In this document: positions 1 to 8,400 of the stretch, in pieces
Layout of the letters: each line of letters begins with the position of its first letter
How positions within the stretch are numbered: position 1 is the stretch's first letter
Source: Prevotellaceae bacterium
Lineage (GTDB): Bacteria; Bacteroidota; Bacteroidia; Bacteroidales; Bacteroidaceae
Assembly: GCA_030536165.1 (NCBI GenBank)
Contig: JAUNQM010000004.1
Location: forward strand, 1-18,737
Direction: 5' to 3'
Length of the DNA stretch: 18,737 bases
The notes under the pieces: model-generated
Told to the model about the DNA's origin: nothing
Database searches by the model: none
Seen by the model: the letters and a program-made list of their open reading frames with translations, nothing else
Made by a program: the position numbers and the translations under genes

Positions 1-2
1 AA

Positions 3-64
3 GTAGGACAAATTCTTGATTTATGCTCATACGCGCGTGCGCACGCGTATATTAAATAAGGTGT
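3..64. repeat. Direct-repeat element, copy 1, with alternating purine-pyrimidine core
   Basis: This element matches a second copy at 17167-17234. Shared blocks, in the same order, are GTAGGAC (3-9), GCTCATACGCG (25-35), GTGCGCAC (37-44) and TAAATAAGGTGT (53-64). Bases 28-52 alternate strictly between pyrimidine and purine for 25 bases and are rich in CG steps, the type of sequence that can adopt Z-DNA under negative supercoiling. The centre, CGCGTGCGCACGCG, is a 14-base palindrome. No coding frame is apparent. Function is unknown; it lies upstream of the inositol-phosphate synthase promoter and downstream of whatever gene lies outside the window. Confidence 0.7.
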
Positions 65-114
65 GAGTATGTACTCTGAAGCTCGCAGAATTGTGTAAAT
101 ATTGTTAAAAAACC

Positions 115-144
115 TTTGTAGATGAATAAGTTTTATTAACTTTG
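115..144 (+). promoter_or_regulatory. Bacteroidota-type promoter for inositol-phosphate synthase
   Basis: A TTTG at 115-118 is followed after 18 bases by TAACTTTG at 137-144. This fits the primary sigma factor consensus of Bacteroidota (TTTG near -33, TAnnTTTG near -7). Transcription would start at about 150, giving a leader of about 30 bases before the ATG at 183. The identical -7 box occurs upstream of dnaE. Confidence 0.75.
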
Positions 145-182
145 CCAAAATATTGCATATTAACGACTAAATCTACAATAAA

Positions 183-1490
183 ATGAACAAAACAAATGTA
201 AAACCAGCTGAAGGAAAGCTTGGCATTATGGTAGTTGGCTTAGGAGCCGTCACATCGACGTTTATGACTGGTGTGCTTATGGCTCGTAAGGGCTTGGCAA
301 AGCCTATTGGCTCAATGACGCAGTACGATAAGATTCGCGTGGGTAAAGGTGAGAATAAGCAGTATCTGCATTATAACGAGATAGTTCCAATCGCTGGCCT
401 TAATGATATTGTGTTCGGTGCGTGGGACGTTTATCCTGCTGACGCTTACCGTTCGGCAATGTATGCAGAGGTGTTGAAACCAAAAGATATCGAGCCTGTA
501 CGCGATGAATTGGAGAAGATTGTACCGATGAAGGCAGCCTTCGACAAGAACTTCGCAAAGCGACTTGATGGCGACAACGTGATGGTAGGCAAGACTCGTT
601 GGGAGATGGTTGAGGCACTGCGCAAGGACATTCGCGACTTCAAGGAGAAGAATGGTTGCGCACGCGTCGTGGTGGCATGGGCAGCATCGACAGAGATTTA
701 CGTTCCTGTCTATGAACCTGTTCACGGAACACTTGCCGACCTTGAAAAGGCAATGAAGGACAACGATACGGAGCACGTGGCACCATCTATGTGCTATGCC
801 TATGCAGCATTGATGGAAGGCGCACCGTTTATCATTGGCGCACCTAACACCACAGTCGATATTCCTGCAATGTGGGAACTGGCTGAAAAGACGAAGATGC
901 CAATCTGTGGTAAGGACTTCAAGACAGGACAGACACTCGTTAAGTCGGGCTTTGCACCAATCCTCAGCACTCGGTGCTTAGGTCTTGACGGGTGGTTCTC
1001 AACCAATATTCTCGGAAACCGCGATGGTTTGGTGCTCGACGTGCCTGAGAACTTCCGCACAAAGGAAGTCAGCAAACTCTCTACGCTCGAAACAATTCTG
1101 CGTGAAGAAGACCAGCCAGACCTCTACACCGACTACTACCATAAGGTGAGAATCAACTACTACCCACCACGCAACGACAACAAGGAAAGCTGGGATAACA
1201 TCGATATCTTTGGATGGATGAACTATCCAATGCAGATAAAAATCAATTTCCTCTGCCGCGACTCAATACTCGCAGCACCGGTATTACTCGACCTCTGCTT
1301 GCTCTCCGACCTTGCTGCACGCGCTGGTAAGTATGGCATACAGCGATTCCTCAGTTTCTTCCTTAAGAGTCCCATGCATGATTACACGCAAGGCGAAGAA
1401 GCCGTTAACCACCTCTACCGCCAGCACACTATGCTTAAGAATGCATTGCGCGAAATGGGTGGCTACGAGCCAGACGAAGAGATAGATTAA
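183..1490 (+). CDS. Inositol-3-phosphate synthase (myo-inositol-1-phosphate synthase)
   Basis: This 435-residue cytoplasmic enzyme converts D-glucose 6-phosphate to 1D-myo-inositol 3-phosphate in an NAD-dependent oxidation, aldol cyclisation and reduction. An N-terminal Rossmann glycine motif, GLGAVTSTFMTG, lies at residues 19-30. The family block KDFKTGQT is at 244-251, and KINFLCRDS at 353-361 belongs to the active-site lysine region conserved from yeast to bacteria. Length is within the usual range. The start is supported by the promoter at 115-144 and a short leader. In gut Bacteroidota this enzyme supplies inositol phosphate for phosphatidylinositol and inositol sphingolipids; the partner lipid synthases are not in this window, so that role is inferred. 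The next gene starts 67 bases downstream, across a 9-base repeat array. Confidence 0.95.
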   Translation: MNKTNVKPAEGKLGIMVVGLGAVTSTFMTGVLMARKGLAKPIGSMTQYDKIRVGKGENKQYLHYNEIVPIAGLNDIVFGAWDVYPADAYRSAMYAEVLKPKDIEPVRDELEKIVPMKAAFDKNFAKRLDGDNVMVGKTRWEMVEALRKDIRDFKEKNGCARVVVAWAASTEIYVPVYEPVHGTLADLEKAMKDNDTEHVAPSMCYAYAALMEGAPFIIGAPNTTVDIPAMWELAEKTKMPICGKDFKTGQTLVKSGFAPILSTRCLGLDGWFSTNILGNRDGLVLDVPENFRTKEVSKLSTLETILREEDQPDLYTDYYHKVRINYYPPRNDNKESWDNIDIFGWMNYPMQIKINFLCRDSILAAPVLLDLCLLSDLAARAGKYGIQRFLSFFLKSPMHDYTQGEEAVNHLYRQHTMLKNALREMGGYEPDEEID

Positions 1491-1507
1491 ATTTGTTACA
1501 ATATTCT

Positions 1508-1540
1508 CTATAGCGTCTATAGCTTCTATAGTATCTATAG
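1508..1540. repeat. 9-base-pitch CTATAG array A
   Basis: Four perfect copies of the palindrome CTATAG start at 1508, 1517, 1526 and 1535, a pitch of exactly 9 bases, separated by CGT, CTT and TAT. The array fills most of the 67-base gap between the inositol-phosphate synthase stop and the DUF5686 gene. It is one of five such arrays in intergenic parts of this window. Function is unknown. Confidence 0.85.
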
Positions 1541-1557
1541 GCAACACATTTTAATAT

Positions 1558-4116
1558 TTGAATAAACGATTATTCCTCCTCACTATAGCCCTCTGGGCGT
1601 TGACTTTGACAGTCGGCGCCCAGTTGTCGGGTATTGTCATCGACCGATACAGCGGCGATAGCATACCCAATGCCAGCCTTTCATATAAAGGGCATAAAGT
1701 CTCTGCCGTTGCCGACAATGGCGGAAAATACACCATTAGCCGCCAAGACGGATGGAAACTTACCATCAGCGCAATAGGCTACAAGAGCGAGACGGTGACC
1801 ATATCCAATAAGGTGGGCGACTATCTTGTTGTCACGCTTCGTCCTGACTCAAGAATGCTCAAGGAGGTATATGTTAATTCAAAGAAAAAGTCAAAGTACA
1901 AGCGCAAGAACAACCCTGCCGTTGAACTGATGCGCAAGGTTATACAAAAGAAAAAGTTTACTGACCTCAAGGTAAACGACTACTACCAGTACGACAAATA
2001 CCAGAAACTCACTCTCGCCCTCAACGAGATAACCCCTGAGAAACTTGAAACACAGAAGATGTTCAAGAAGCAATGGGTTGTTGACCAGGTCGAGGTGTGC
2101 CCGTACAACAATAAACTCATACTTCCTGTTACGGTCGAGGAAAACCTCAGGCAGGAAATATACCGAAAAGACCCAAAGAGCGAGAAATCAATTTTGAGGG
2201 GAGAAAAAATCGTCGGAGTGAACAAACTCTTTCAGACAGGCGACATTCTCAACGTAGCCATGAACGACATTTTTACCAATGTCAACATCTACCAAAACGA
2301 GATACGCCTGCTCCAGCACCCATTCACCAGCCCAATAAGCGACAAGGCGATAATCTTCTATCGCTACTACATAGCCGATACCACTTACGTTGGTAACGAC
2401 CGTTGCATACAAGTTGATTTCACGCCAAACAATCAGCAAGACTTCGGTTTCCGAGGTACTATTTACATACTCGACGATACAACTTACCAAGTCAAGCGTT
2501 GCGAACTCACAATACCAAAGACCAGCGAAGTCAACTTCGTAGAGGACATGCGTTGCATACAGGAATTCTCGCGGGCAGAAAACGGCAGTTGGGTACTCAC
2601 GACCGACGATATGTTTGTTGAATTGACTGTGCTCGACTTTGTGCAGAAGTTTATCGTAATCCGCAACACACGCAACACAGGTCACTCTTTTGCAGCCTTG
2701 CCTGACGAACTCTTTAACGGTCAGAGCAAGGAAATACGTGACCCGCAAGCAAACAATCGCGATGAGGCATTTTGGAATGAACACCGACAAGTGCAACTCA
2801 CTAAAAGCGAAAGCTCTCTCGGTGATTTCGTCAAGCATCTGAAGCAGACAAAAGGCTTTGGCTATGTACTCTTTGGACTCAAACTCCTCTTTGAAAACTA
2901 CGTTGAGACAGGCAACGAGACCCACCCAAGCAAGATTGATATCGGTCCTGTCAACACCACAATATCACAGAACTTCTACGACGGACTTCGTTTCCGTGCA
3001 AGCGCACAGACAACCGCCAACCTCAACCCGCACCTCTTCTTCAAGGGATATTACGCCCACGGCTGCAATACAGGCAATAACTACTATAACGCCGAAGTTA
3101 CATATTCTTTTAATAAGAAAGAATACCTCCCTCGCGAGTTCCCTCGTCGTACACTCGCTTTCACAGCATCCCATGATGTGGCAATGCCTTCAGATAAGTT
3201 CATCCAGACAGACAAAGACAACGTCTTCGTCTCGCTCAAGATGCACAAAATCGACAAGATGTTCCTTTACACCAAGCAAGACCTCGACTTCATTTACGAA
3301 TACGACTGGGGCTTGCGACTTTTCTCCAATATCAAAGCGGAGAAGATGGAACCTGTAGGCGACCTCATGAAGTTTGAGACACTTGGCGGCGAACTCATCA
3401 ATAACGTTCGCTCAACAGAGCTCACTCTCGGCTTCCGCTATGCACCAGGGGAAACCTACATGAACTCAAAGCAACGTCGCAGAGCCATAACTTACAATGC
3501 ACCAGTCTTTCGACTTCAGCACACCTTCGGCATCAACAGTTTCCTCGGAGGCAACTACAACTATAACCTCACCGAGGCAGAAATATACAAGCGCATTTGG
3601 ATGCCGCATAGCTGGGGAAAGATAGACCTTCGCCTGCTTGGTGGTGTACAATGGAATAAAGTTCCGTTCACATATCTCATCATGCCGGTAGCCAATCTGT
3701 CGTACATCATCCAGCGTGAGACCTTCGACATGATTAACAACATGGAGTTCCTCAACGACCGCTATGCTTCGCTTGATCTCACATGGGACTTCAACGGCAA
3801 AATCTTCAACCGCATACCTTTGTTCAAGAAACTCAAGTGGCGCGAAATAGTAAAGTTCCGTTCACTTTGGGGCACGCTCTCCGACAAGAACAATCCGCAA
3901 TACTACCTCGACACGAATAAAGCCGATAATACCGTGCTAAAGTTCCCAGAAGGCTGCTACAAGATGGATGGCAAACGCCCGTACTGCGAAATGTCGTTTG
4001 GTGTCTATAACATCTTCAAACTCCTGCAGGTAGAGTACATCCATCGTTTCAATTATAACGAACTTCCTACCGCTACGCAACACTGCGTTAAGTTCATAGT
4101 CAAACCTCAGTTCTAA
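1558..4116 (+). CDS. DUF5686 outer-membrane protein with carboxypeptidase regulatory-like domain
   Basis: The protein has 852 residues. Residues 1-21 form a signal peptide (MNKR, hydrophobic core, cleavage near VGA/Q). Residues about 22-105 resemble the CarboxypepD_reg-like beta-sandwich common at the N terminus of Bacteroidota outer-membrane proteins (SGIVIDRYSGDSIPNASL). The rest matches the DUF5686 family and shows alternating aromatic beta strands of a barrel, ending in VKFIVKPQF with the C-terminal Phe typical of outer-membrane barrels. The start is TTG at 1558: an in-frame TAA lies just upstream at 1552 and the next in-frame ATG is about 100 residues in, which would remove the signal peptide and part of the domain. 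No substrate or function is established for the family. It probably shares a transcript with the neighbouring genes. Confidence 0.85.
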   Translation: MNKRLFLLTIALWALTLTVGAQLSGIVIDRYSGDSIPNASLSYKGHKVSAVADNGGKYTISRQDGWKLTISAIGYKSETVTISNKVGDYLVVTLRPDSRMLKEVYVNSKKKSKYKRKNNPAVELMRKVIQKKKFTDLKVNDYYQYDKYQKLTLALNEITPEKLETQKMFKKQWVVDQVEVCPYNNKLILPVTVEENLRQEIYRKDPKSEKSILRGEKIVGVNKLFQTGDILNVAMNDIFTNVNIYQNEIRLLQHPFTSPISDKAIIFYRYYIADTTYVGNDRCIQVDFTPNNQQDFGFRGTIYILDDTTYQVKRCELTIPKTSEVNFVEDMRCIQEFSRAENGSWVLTTDDMFVELTVLDFVQKFIVIRNTRNTGHSFAALPDELFNGQSKEIRDPQANNRDEAFWNEHRQVQLTKSESSLGDFVKHLKQTKGFGYVLFGLKLLFENYVETGNETHPSKIDIGPVNTTISQNFYDGLRFRASAQTTANLNPHLFFKGYYAHGCNTGNNYYNAEVTYSFNKKEYLPREFPRRTLAFTASHDVAMPSDKFIQTDKDNVFVSLKMHKIDKMFLYTKQDLDFIYEYDWGLRLFSNIKAEKMEPVGDLMKFETLGGELINNVRSTELTLGFRYAPGETYMNSKQRRRAITYNAPVFRLQHTFGINSFLGGNYNYNLTEAEIYKRIWMPHSWGKIDLRLLGGVQWNKVPFTYLIMPVANLSYIIQRETFDMINNMEFLNDRYASLDLTWDFNGKIFNRIPLFKKLKWREIVKFRSLWGTLSDKNNPQYYLDTNKADNTVLKFPEGCYKMDGKRPYCEMSFGVYNIFKLLQVEYIHRFNYNELPTATQHCVKFIVKPQF

Positions 4117-4145
4117 GCATTTAAGAATAATATAACCACAATACA

Positions 4146-4544
4146 ATGAATCTCCGCGAATACTTCAAACAAGACAAGTTTTCATCTCACAATGGCGTAG
4201 AACTCATCGATATCGCCGAAGGTTATTCCAAGGCACGTATGTACGTTACTGAAGGTCATGGCAACGCATTAGGATTCTGCCAGGGAGGAGCAATATTCAC
4301 CCTTGCCGACCTTGCCTTTGCCGTTGCAGCCAACTCGCGTGGCATAGTCACAGTCTCTGCCAACTCGAATATCTCCTTTATCCGCTCGGTAAAAGTCGGA
4401 CAATACATCTATGCCGAGGCGCATGAGATAGTCAATCATTATAAGCTACCATTCATTGAGGTTCGCATCAGCGACGAAGAAGGTACGCTCTTAGCCATTA
4501 TGACCTCTACCGGCTACCGAAAGACAAATGTAACAATAGAGTAA
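4146..4544 (+). CDS. PaaI-family hotdog-fold thioesterase
   Basis: This 132-residue cytoplasmic protein fits the PaaI/YbgC-type single-hotdog thioesterases, which hydrolyse acyl- or aryl-CoA thioesters. The central signature is recognisable at residues 39-60: GNALGFCQGGAIFTLADLAF aligns with the family pattern of a glycine-rich turn entering the long helix, and the acidic residue of the helix (Asp55) is present. The position usually occupied by His in the CHGG block is Gln46 here. The C-terminal half (AEAHEIVNHYKLPFIEVRISDEEG) matches the usual last strands. It lies 29 bases after the DUF5686 gene and 21 bases before the sugar transferase, so co-transcription is likely. Its substrate cannot be told from sequence. 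Confidence 0.85.
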   Translation: MNLREYFKQDKFSSHNGVELIDIAEGYSKARMYVTEGHGNALGFCQGGAIFTLADLAFAVAANSRGIVTVSANSNISFIRSVKVGQYIYAEAHEIVNHYKLPFIEVRISDEEGTLLAIMTSTGYRKTNVTIE

Positions 4545-4565
4545 AAAGCTTCAAAAATAACTTTT

Positions 4566-5147
4566 ATGATTCGCATCCTCGACATCATCTTTTCATCAAT
4601 AGGACTCATACTCCTTTCTCCTCTGTTCCTCATACTCTACATCGTCATCCGACTTGAGAGTCCTGGCGGAGGATTCTATAGCCAGACGCGTATAGGCCTT
4701 CATGGCAAACCATTCCAACTATACAAATTCCGCTCTATGCGCACAGGTGCCGACCGAGGGAGTCTCATTACTATAGGTGCCGACAGTCGCATCACTAAGA
4801 GTGGAAAGTTCATCCGTCGCTACAAACTCGACGAACTCCCACAACTCTACAACGTCCTCCGTGGCGATATGAGTCTTGTAGGCCCACGCCCAGAGGTCGA
4901 GAAATACGTTCGCCTCTACACTCCAGAGCAGCGTCATGTCCTCGATGTGCGTCCAGGCATTACCGACTACGCATCAATAAAGTATGCTGACGAGAATACA
5001 ATCCTTGCGCAGTCTTCCGACCCAGAGAAAACTTACATAGAGACTATCATGCCTGACAAGATAAGTCTCAACATGCGTTATATAAACCATCACACCCCGT
5101 CAGAATACTTCCGCGTCATCTTCTTGACCATTCTACACATTTTTTAA
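4566..5147 (+). CDS. Small phosphoglycosyl transferase (bacterial sugar transferase)
   Basis: The 193-residue product matches the minimal monotopic phosphoglycosyl transferase catalytic domain (PglC, and the C-terminal part of WbaP/WcaJ). It transfers a sugar-1-phosphate from a nucleotide sugar to undecaprenyl phosphate, the first step of surface polysaccharide or glycan assembly. One hydrophobic segment spans about residues 5-28. It is followed by the family motif region GGGFYSQTRIG and YKFRSMRTGAD. The catalytic Asp-Glu pair is at residues 89-90 in KLDELPQLYNVL, then GDMSLVGPRPE. There is no N-terminal multi-spanning domain, so it is of the short type. No other polysaccharide genes lie nearby, which is unusual for an initiating transferase. 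The sugar is not predictable. Confidence 0.92.
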   Translation: MIRILDIIFSSIGLILLSPLFLILYIVIRLESPGGGFYSQTRIGLHGKPFQLYKFRSMRTGADRGSLITIGADSRITKSGKFIRRYKLDELPQLYNVLRGDMSLVGPRPEVEKYVRLYTPEQRHVLDVRPGITDYASIKYADENTILAQSSDPEKTYIETIMPDKISLNMRYINHHTPSEYFRVIFLTILHIF

Positions 5148-5163
5148 GCTTAATGGATTAAGC
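5148..5163. other. Short perfect hairpin directly after the sugar transferase stop
   Basis: GCTTAAT (5148-5154), a two-base spacer GG and ATTAAGC (5157-5163) form a perfect dyad that begins on the base after the stop codon. A second small stem, AAGCG (5160-5164) with CGCTT (5173-5177), overlaps it. A run of seven T occurs near 5195 but not directly behind either stem, so this is only a weak terminator candidate. Confidence 0.4.
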
Positions 5164-5437
5164 GGCTGCTTTCGCTTCCCTTTATCGGGTTGTGTTTTTT
5201 TCCAATATGGAGGGAACTTGTGGTCACTATCTCCCCCTACGGTGGAGATAGAACGGTGCTGTAGTAGCCTCAGGGCTGGTGTTATGATGTGTTGTGACAC
5301 CTGTTTTTTATTCTGGGACTCCACACTTAGGTGTAAAAGGCATTTACAATGCATATAATAGTGAGACCACTATCTTTTATACTTTTCTTATACTGAACTC
5401 GTGTATAAAATAAAAATCAAAAAACTTTGTTTTTTAT
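5164..5437. other. Gene-free, hairpin-rich intergenic region
   Basis: No credible reading frame was found between the sugar transferase and dnaE. Visible structure includes TTCCCT (5176-5181) with a downstream AGGGAA; the strong dyad CTATCTCC (5227-5234) with GGAGATAG (5244-5251), whose loop contains a further CC/GG pair; GGTGT (5278-5282) with ACACC (5297-5301); and ATAGTG (5358-5363) with CACTAT (5368-5373) around an AGAC loop. ACACTTAGGTGT at 5323-5334 resembles the 13-base palindromes found at 16990-17072. I could not match the region to 6S RNA, SRP RNA, tmRNA, RNase P RNA or a riboswitch. Confidence 0.5.
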
Positions 5438-5468
5438 TTTGTATTGTCTTCGATTTGCACTAACTTTG
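5438..5468 (+). promoter_or_regulatory. Bacteroidota-type promoter for dnaE
   Basis: TTTG at 5438-5441 is separated by exactly 19 bases from TAACTTTG at 5461-5468, a full match to the Bacteroidota consensus. The predicted transcription start is near 5475, leaving under 20 bases of leader before the ATG at 5493. Because the promoter covers the region 5' of that ATG, upstream in-frame codons from 5427 cannot be part of the protein. Confidence 0.8.
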
Positions 5469-5492
5469 CAAAGCAAAACACTAAACAGACTT

Positions 5493-8400
5493 ATGCACGA
5501 CTTTATACATCTTCACGTACATACTCATTACTCGATTCTTGACGGTGCCGCAAGTGTTCCGCAGCTGGTTGACAAGGCTGTAGGCAATGGTATGCGAGGC
5601 ATGGCTATCACGGATCATGGCAATATGTTTGGCGTGAAGGAGCTGTTCAACTACTGCAAGAAGTTGAACAAGGGTCGTAAGGAGGAAGGTTTGCCGCCTT
5701 TCGTGCCTATCTTTGGTTGTGAGGTGTATGTGGCAAACACTACGAAGGAGAGCCAGCAACGTGAACTGGGCGACAACCGCCGCTACCATCTTATACTGCT
5801 TGCCAAGAACGCTACGGGCTATCATAATCTGATTAAGATAGTGTCGAATGCTTGGGTTGATGGCTTCTACGGCAAGCCAAGAACCGACCACAATGATATA
5901 GAGAAGTATCACGAGGGCATAATATGTTCGTCGGCATGTCTTGCAGGTGAGATTCCGCAGCGTATTCTTGAGGGTAATGTCGAGGAAGCCGAAAGGCTGA
6001 TAGAGTGGTATAAAGGCATATTCGGTGAGGACTACTACCTCGAACTGATGCGCCATGAGGTGACGAATCCTGAGGTGAGGGCTAATCGTGAGACTTATCC
6101 TGAACAGAAACGTGTAAATGACGTATTGCTCGAGCTGGCGAAGAAGCATAATGTGAAGGTTATCTGCACCAACGACAGCCACTTCGTAAACGAGGAGAAT
6201 GGTGAAAGCCACGACCGACTTATATGCCTCAATACGGGCAGGAAGGTGAACGATGCTGACCGTATGCTATACACGAAGCAGGAATGGTTTAAGACTCGTG
6301 AAGAGATGAACGCCCTGTTTGCTGATGTTCCCGAAAGTCTCGAAAATACGATTGAGATACTTGAGAAGTGTGAGACATACGACATAGACCATGCTCCAAT
6401 CATGCCTAACTACGAGATACCTGCAGAGTTTGGCACGGAGGAAGAATATCGGCAGAGGATTACCGAGAAGGAACTCTATGATGAGTTTACACGCGATGAG
6501 AATGGCAACGAGATAATGTCAGCCGAGGAAGCCGAGAAGAAAATAAAAAAACTTGGCGGCTATGATAAACTCTACCGAATAAAGTTTGAGGCGGATTATC
6601 TGCGGCATCTTTCGCTCGAAGGTGCGAAGATGAAATATGGCGACCCTGTGCCTGAGAATGTATTGGAGCAGATAAAGTTTGAATTGCACGTGATGAAGAC
6701 CATGGGTTTCCCTGGCTACTTCCTCATTGTGCAGGATTACATAAACACGGCACGAAAGAAACTCGATGTATGGGTAGGTCCAGGACGTGGTAGTGCTGCC
6801 GGTAGCGTGGTGGCATATTGCTTGGACATCACTCGCATCGACCCATTGAAATACAATCTTCTGTTCGAGCGTTTCCTTAACCCTGACCGTATCTCACTGC
6901 CCGATATCGATGTCGATTTCGATGATGACGGACGTGGAAAGGTGCTGGAATATGTGACTCAGAAGTACGGCGAAGAACGTGTGGCGCATATTATCACATA
7001 CGGCACAATGGCTACGAAGAATGCCATAAAAGACGTGGCACGCGTGCAGGATGTTCCGTTGGATATAGTCAACCGCCTATGCAAGGCTATTCCAGATCAT
7101 TTGCCTGAGGTGAATGGCAAAGAGGCAAAGATGAACATACCTAATGTGGTGAAGTATGTGCCAGAGATAAAGGCTGCGGCAGAGTCGTCAATGCCAATGC
7201 TGCGCGACACGATGAAGTATGCGCAGATGCTTGAGAATAATGTGCGCGGCACAGGTGTACACGCGTGCGGCGTTATAATATGTGGTGACGACATTACGAA
7301 CTGGGTTCCTGTGTCGATGGCAGAAGATAAGGCATCGAAGGAGCGCGTGCGTTGTACGCAGTATGACGGACACGTTATCGAGGACACAGGACTGATAAAG
7401 ATGGACTTCCTCGGATTGAAGACTCTCTCGATACAGAAGGAAGCGGTGGAGAATATCAAGGAAAGTCTCGACATAGACCTCGATATTGACCACATCGACA
7501 TAGACGACGAACTGACATACAAACTCTACTGCGATGGTAACACCGTGGGCACGTTCCAGTTTGAGTCGCCTGGAATGAGGAAATACTTGCGTGAACTTCA
7601 GCCGAGCAAATTCGAGGACCTGATAGCCATGAACGCCCTCTATCGACCAGGCCCAATGGACTACATACCGCAGTTCATCAAGCGTAAGCATGGCATAGAA
7701 CCTATTGAGTACGATATTCCAATCATGGAAAAGTACTTGAAAGATACTTACGGAATTACCGTCTATCAAGAGCAAGTCATGCTTCTTTCGCGTCTGCTTG
7801 CAAACTTCACTCGTGGTCAGAGCGACACCTTGCGCAAGGCGATGGGTAAGAAGATGAAGAGCAAGATGGACGAACTGAAGACTAAGTTCCTTGCTGGCGG
7901 TAAGGAGAATGGCCACGAAGAGAAAACCTTGCTGAAGATATGGGCCGACTGGGAGAAGTTTGCATCGTATGCATTCAATAAGAGTCACGCCGCATGCTAT
8001 TCGTGGGTGTCTTACCAGACAGCATATCTCAAGGCGCATTATCCTTCGCAGTATATGGCAGCCGTCATGAGTCGTTCGCTTGCCGACATCGCCGAGGTAA
8101 GCAAACTCATGGATGAATGTAAGGCAAACGGTATAGATACGCTTGGACCTGATGTAAACGAAAGTCGTCTGAACTTCAGCGTGAACAAGCACAACCAGAT
8201 TCGTTTCGGTCTTGCAGCAATCAAGGGTATGGGTGCATCTGCTGCCGAGAGTGTGATAACCGAGAGGGAAAAGAACGGACAATACAAGTCGGTGTTTGAC
8301 TTCGTGGAACGCGTAAACCTCAGTGCATGCAACCGCAGGTGTGTTGAAGCACTCATCTACAGTGGTGCGTTAGATAGTTTCGGCATTCGTCGCGAGCAGT

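Noticed and set aside
2858..3358. Plus-strand 166-codon frame inside the DUF5686 gene
   Set aside because: It is out of frame with the real gene, is dominated by Thr, Ser and Arg as expected from a shifted reading, and has no family resemblance.
5427..5492. Upstream extension of dnaE by 22 codons
   Set aside because: The extension overlaps a consensus promoter (5438-5468), and the family N terminus begins at the HLHVHTHYS region just after the ATG at 5493.
7188..8282. Long antisense open frame (364 codons) opposite dnaE
   Set aside because: It lies wholly inside a well-conserved gene, has no recognisable domain, and its composition follows from the codon use of dnaE on the other strand. Similar shadow frames at 2188-2925, 5481-6212 and 13906-14526 were rejected for the same reason.
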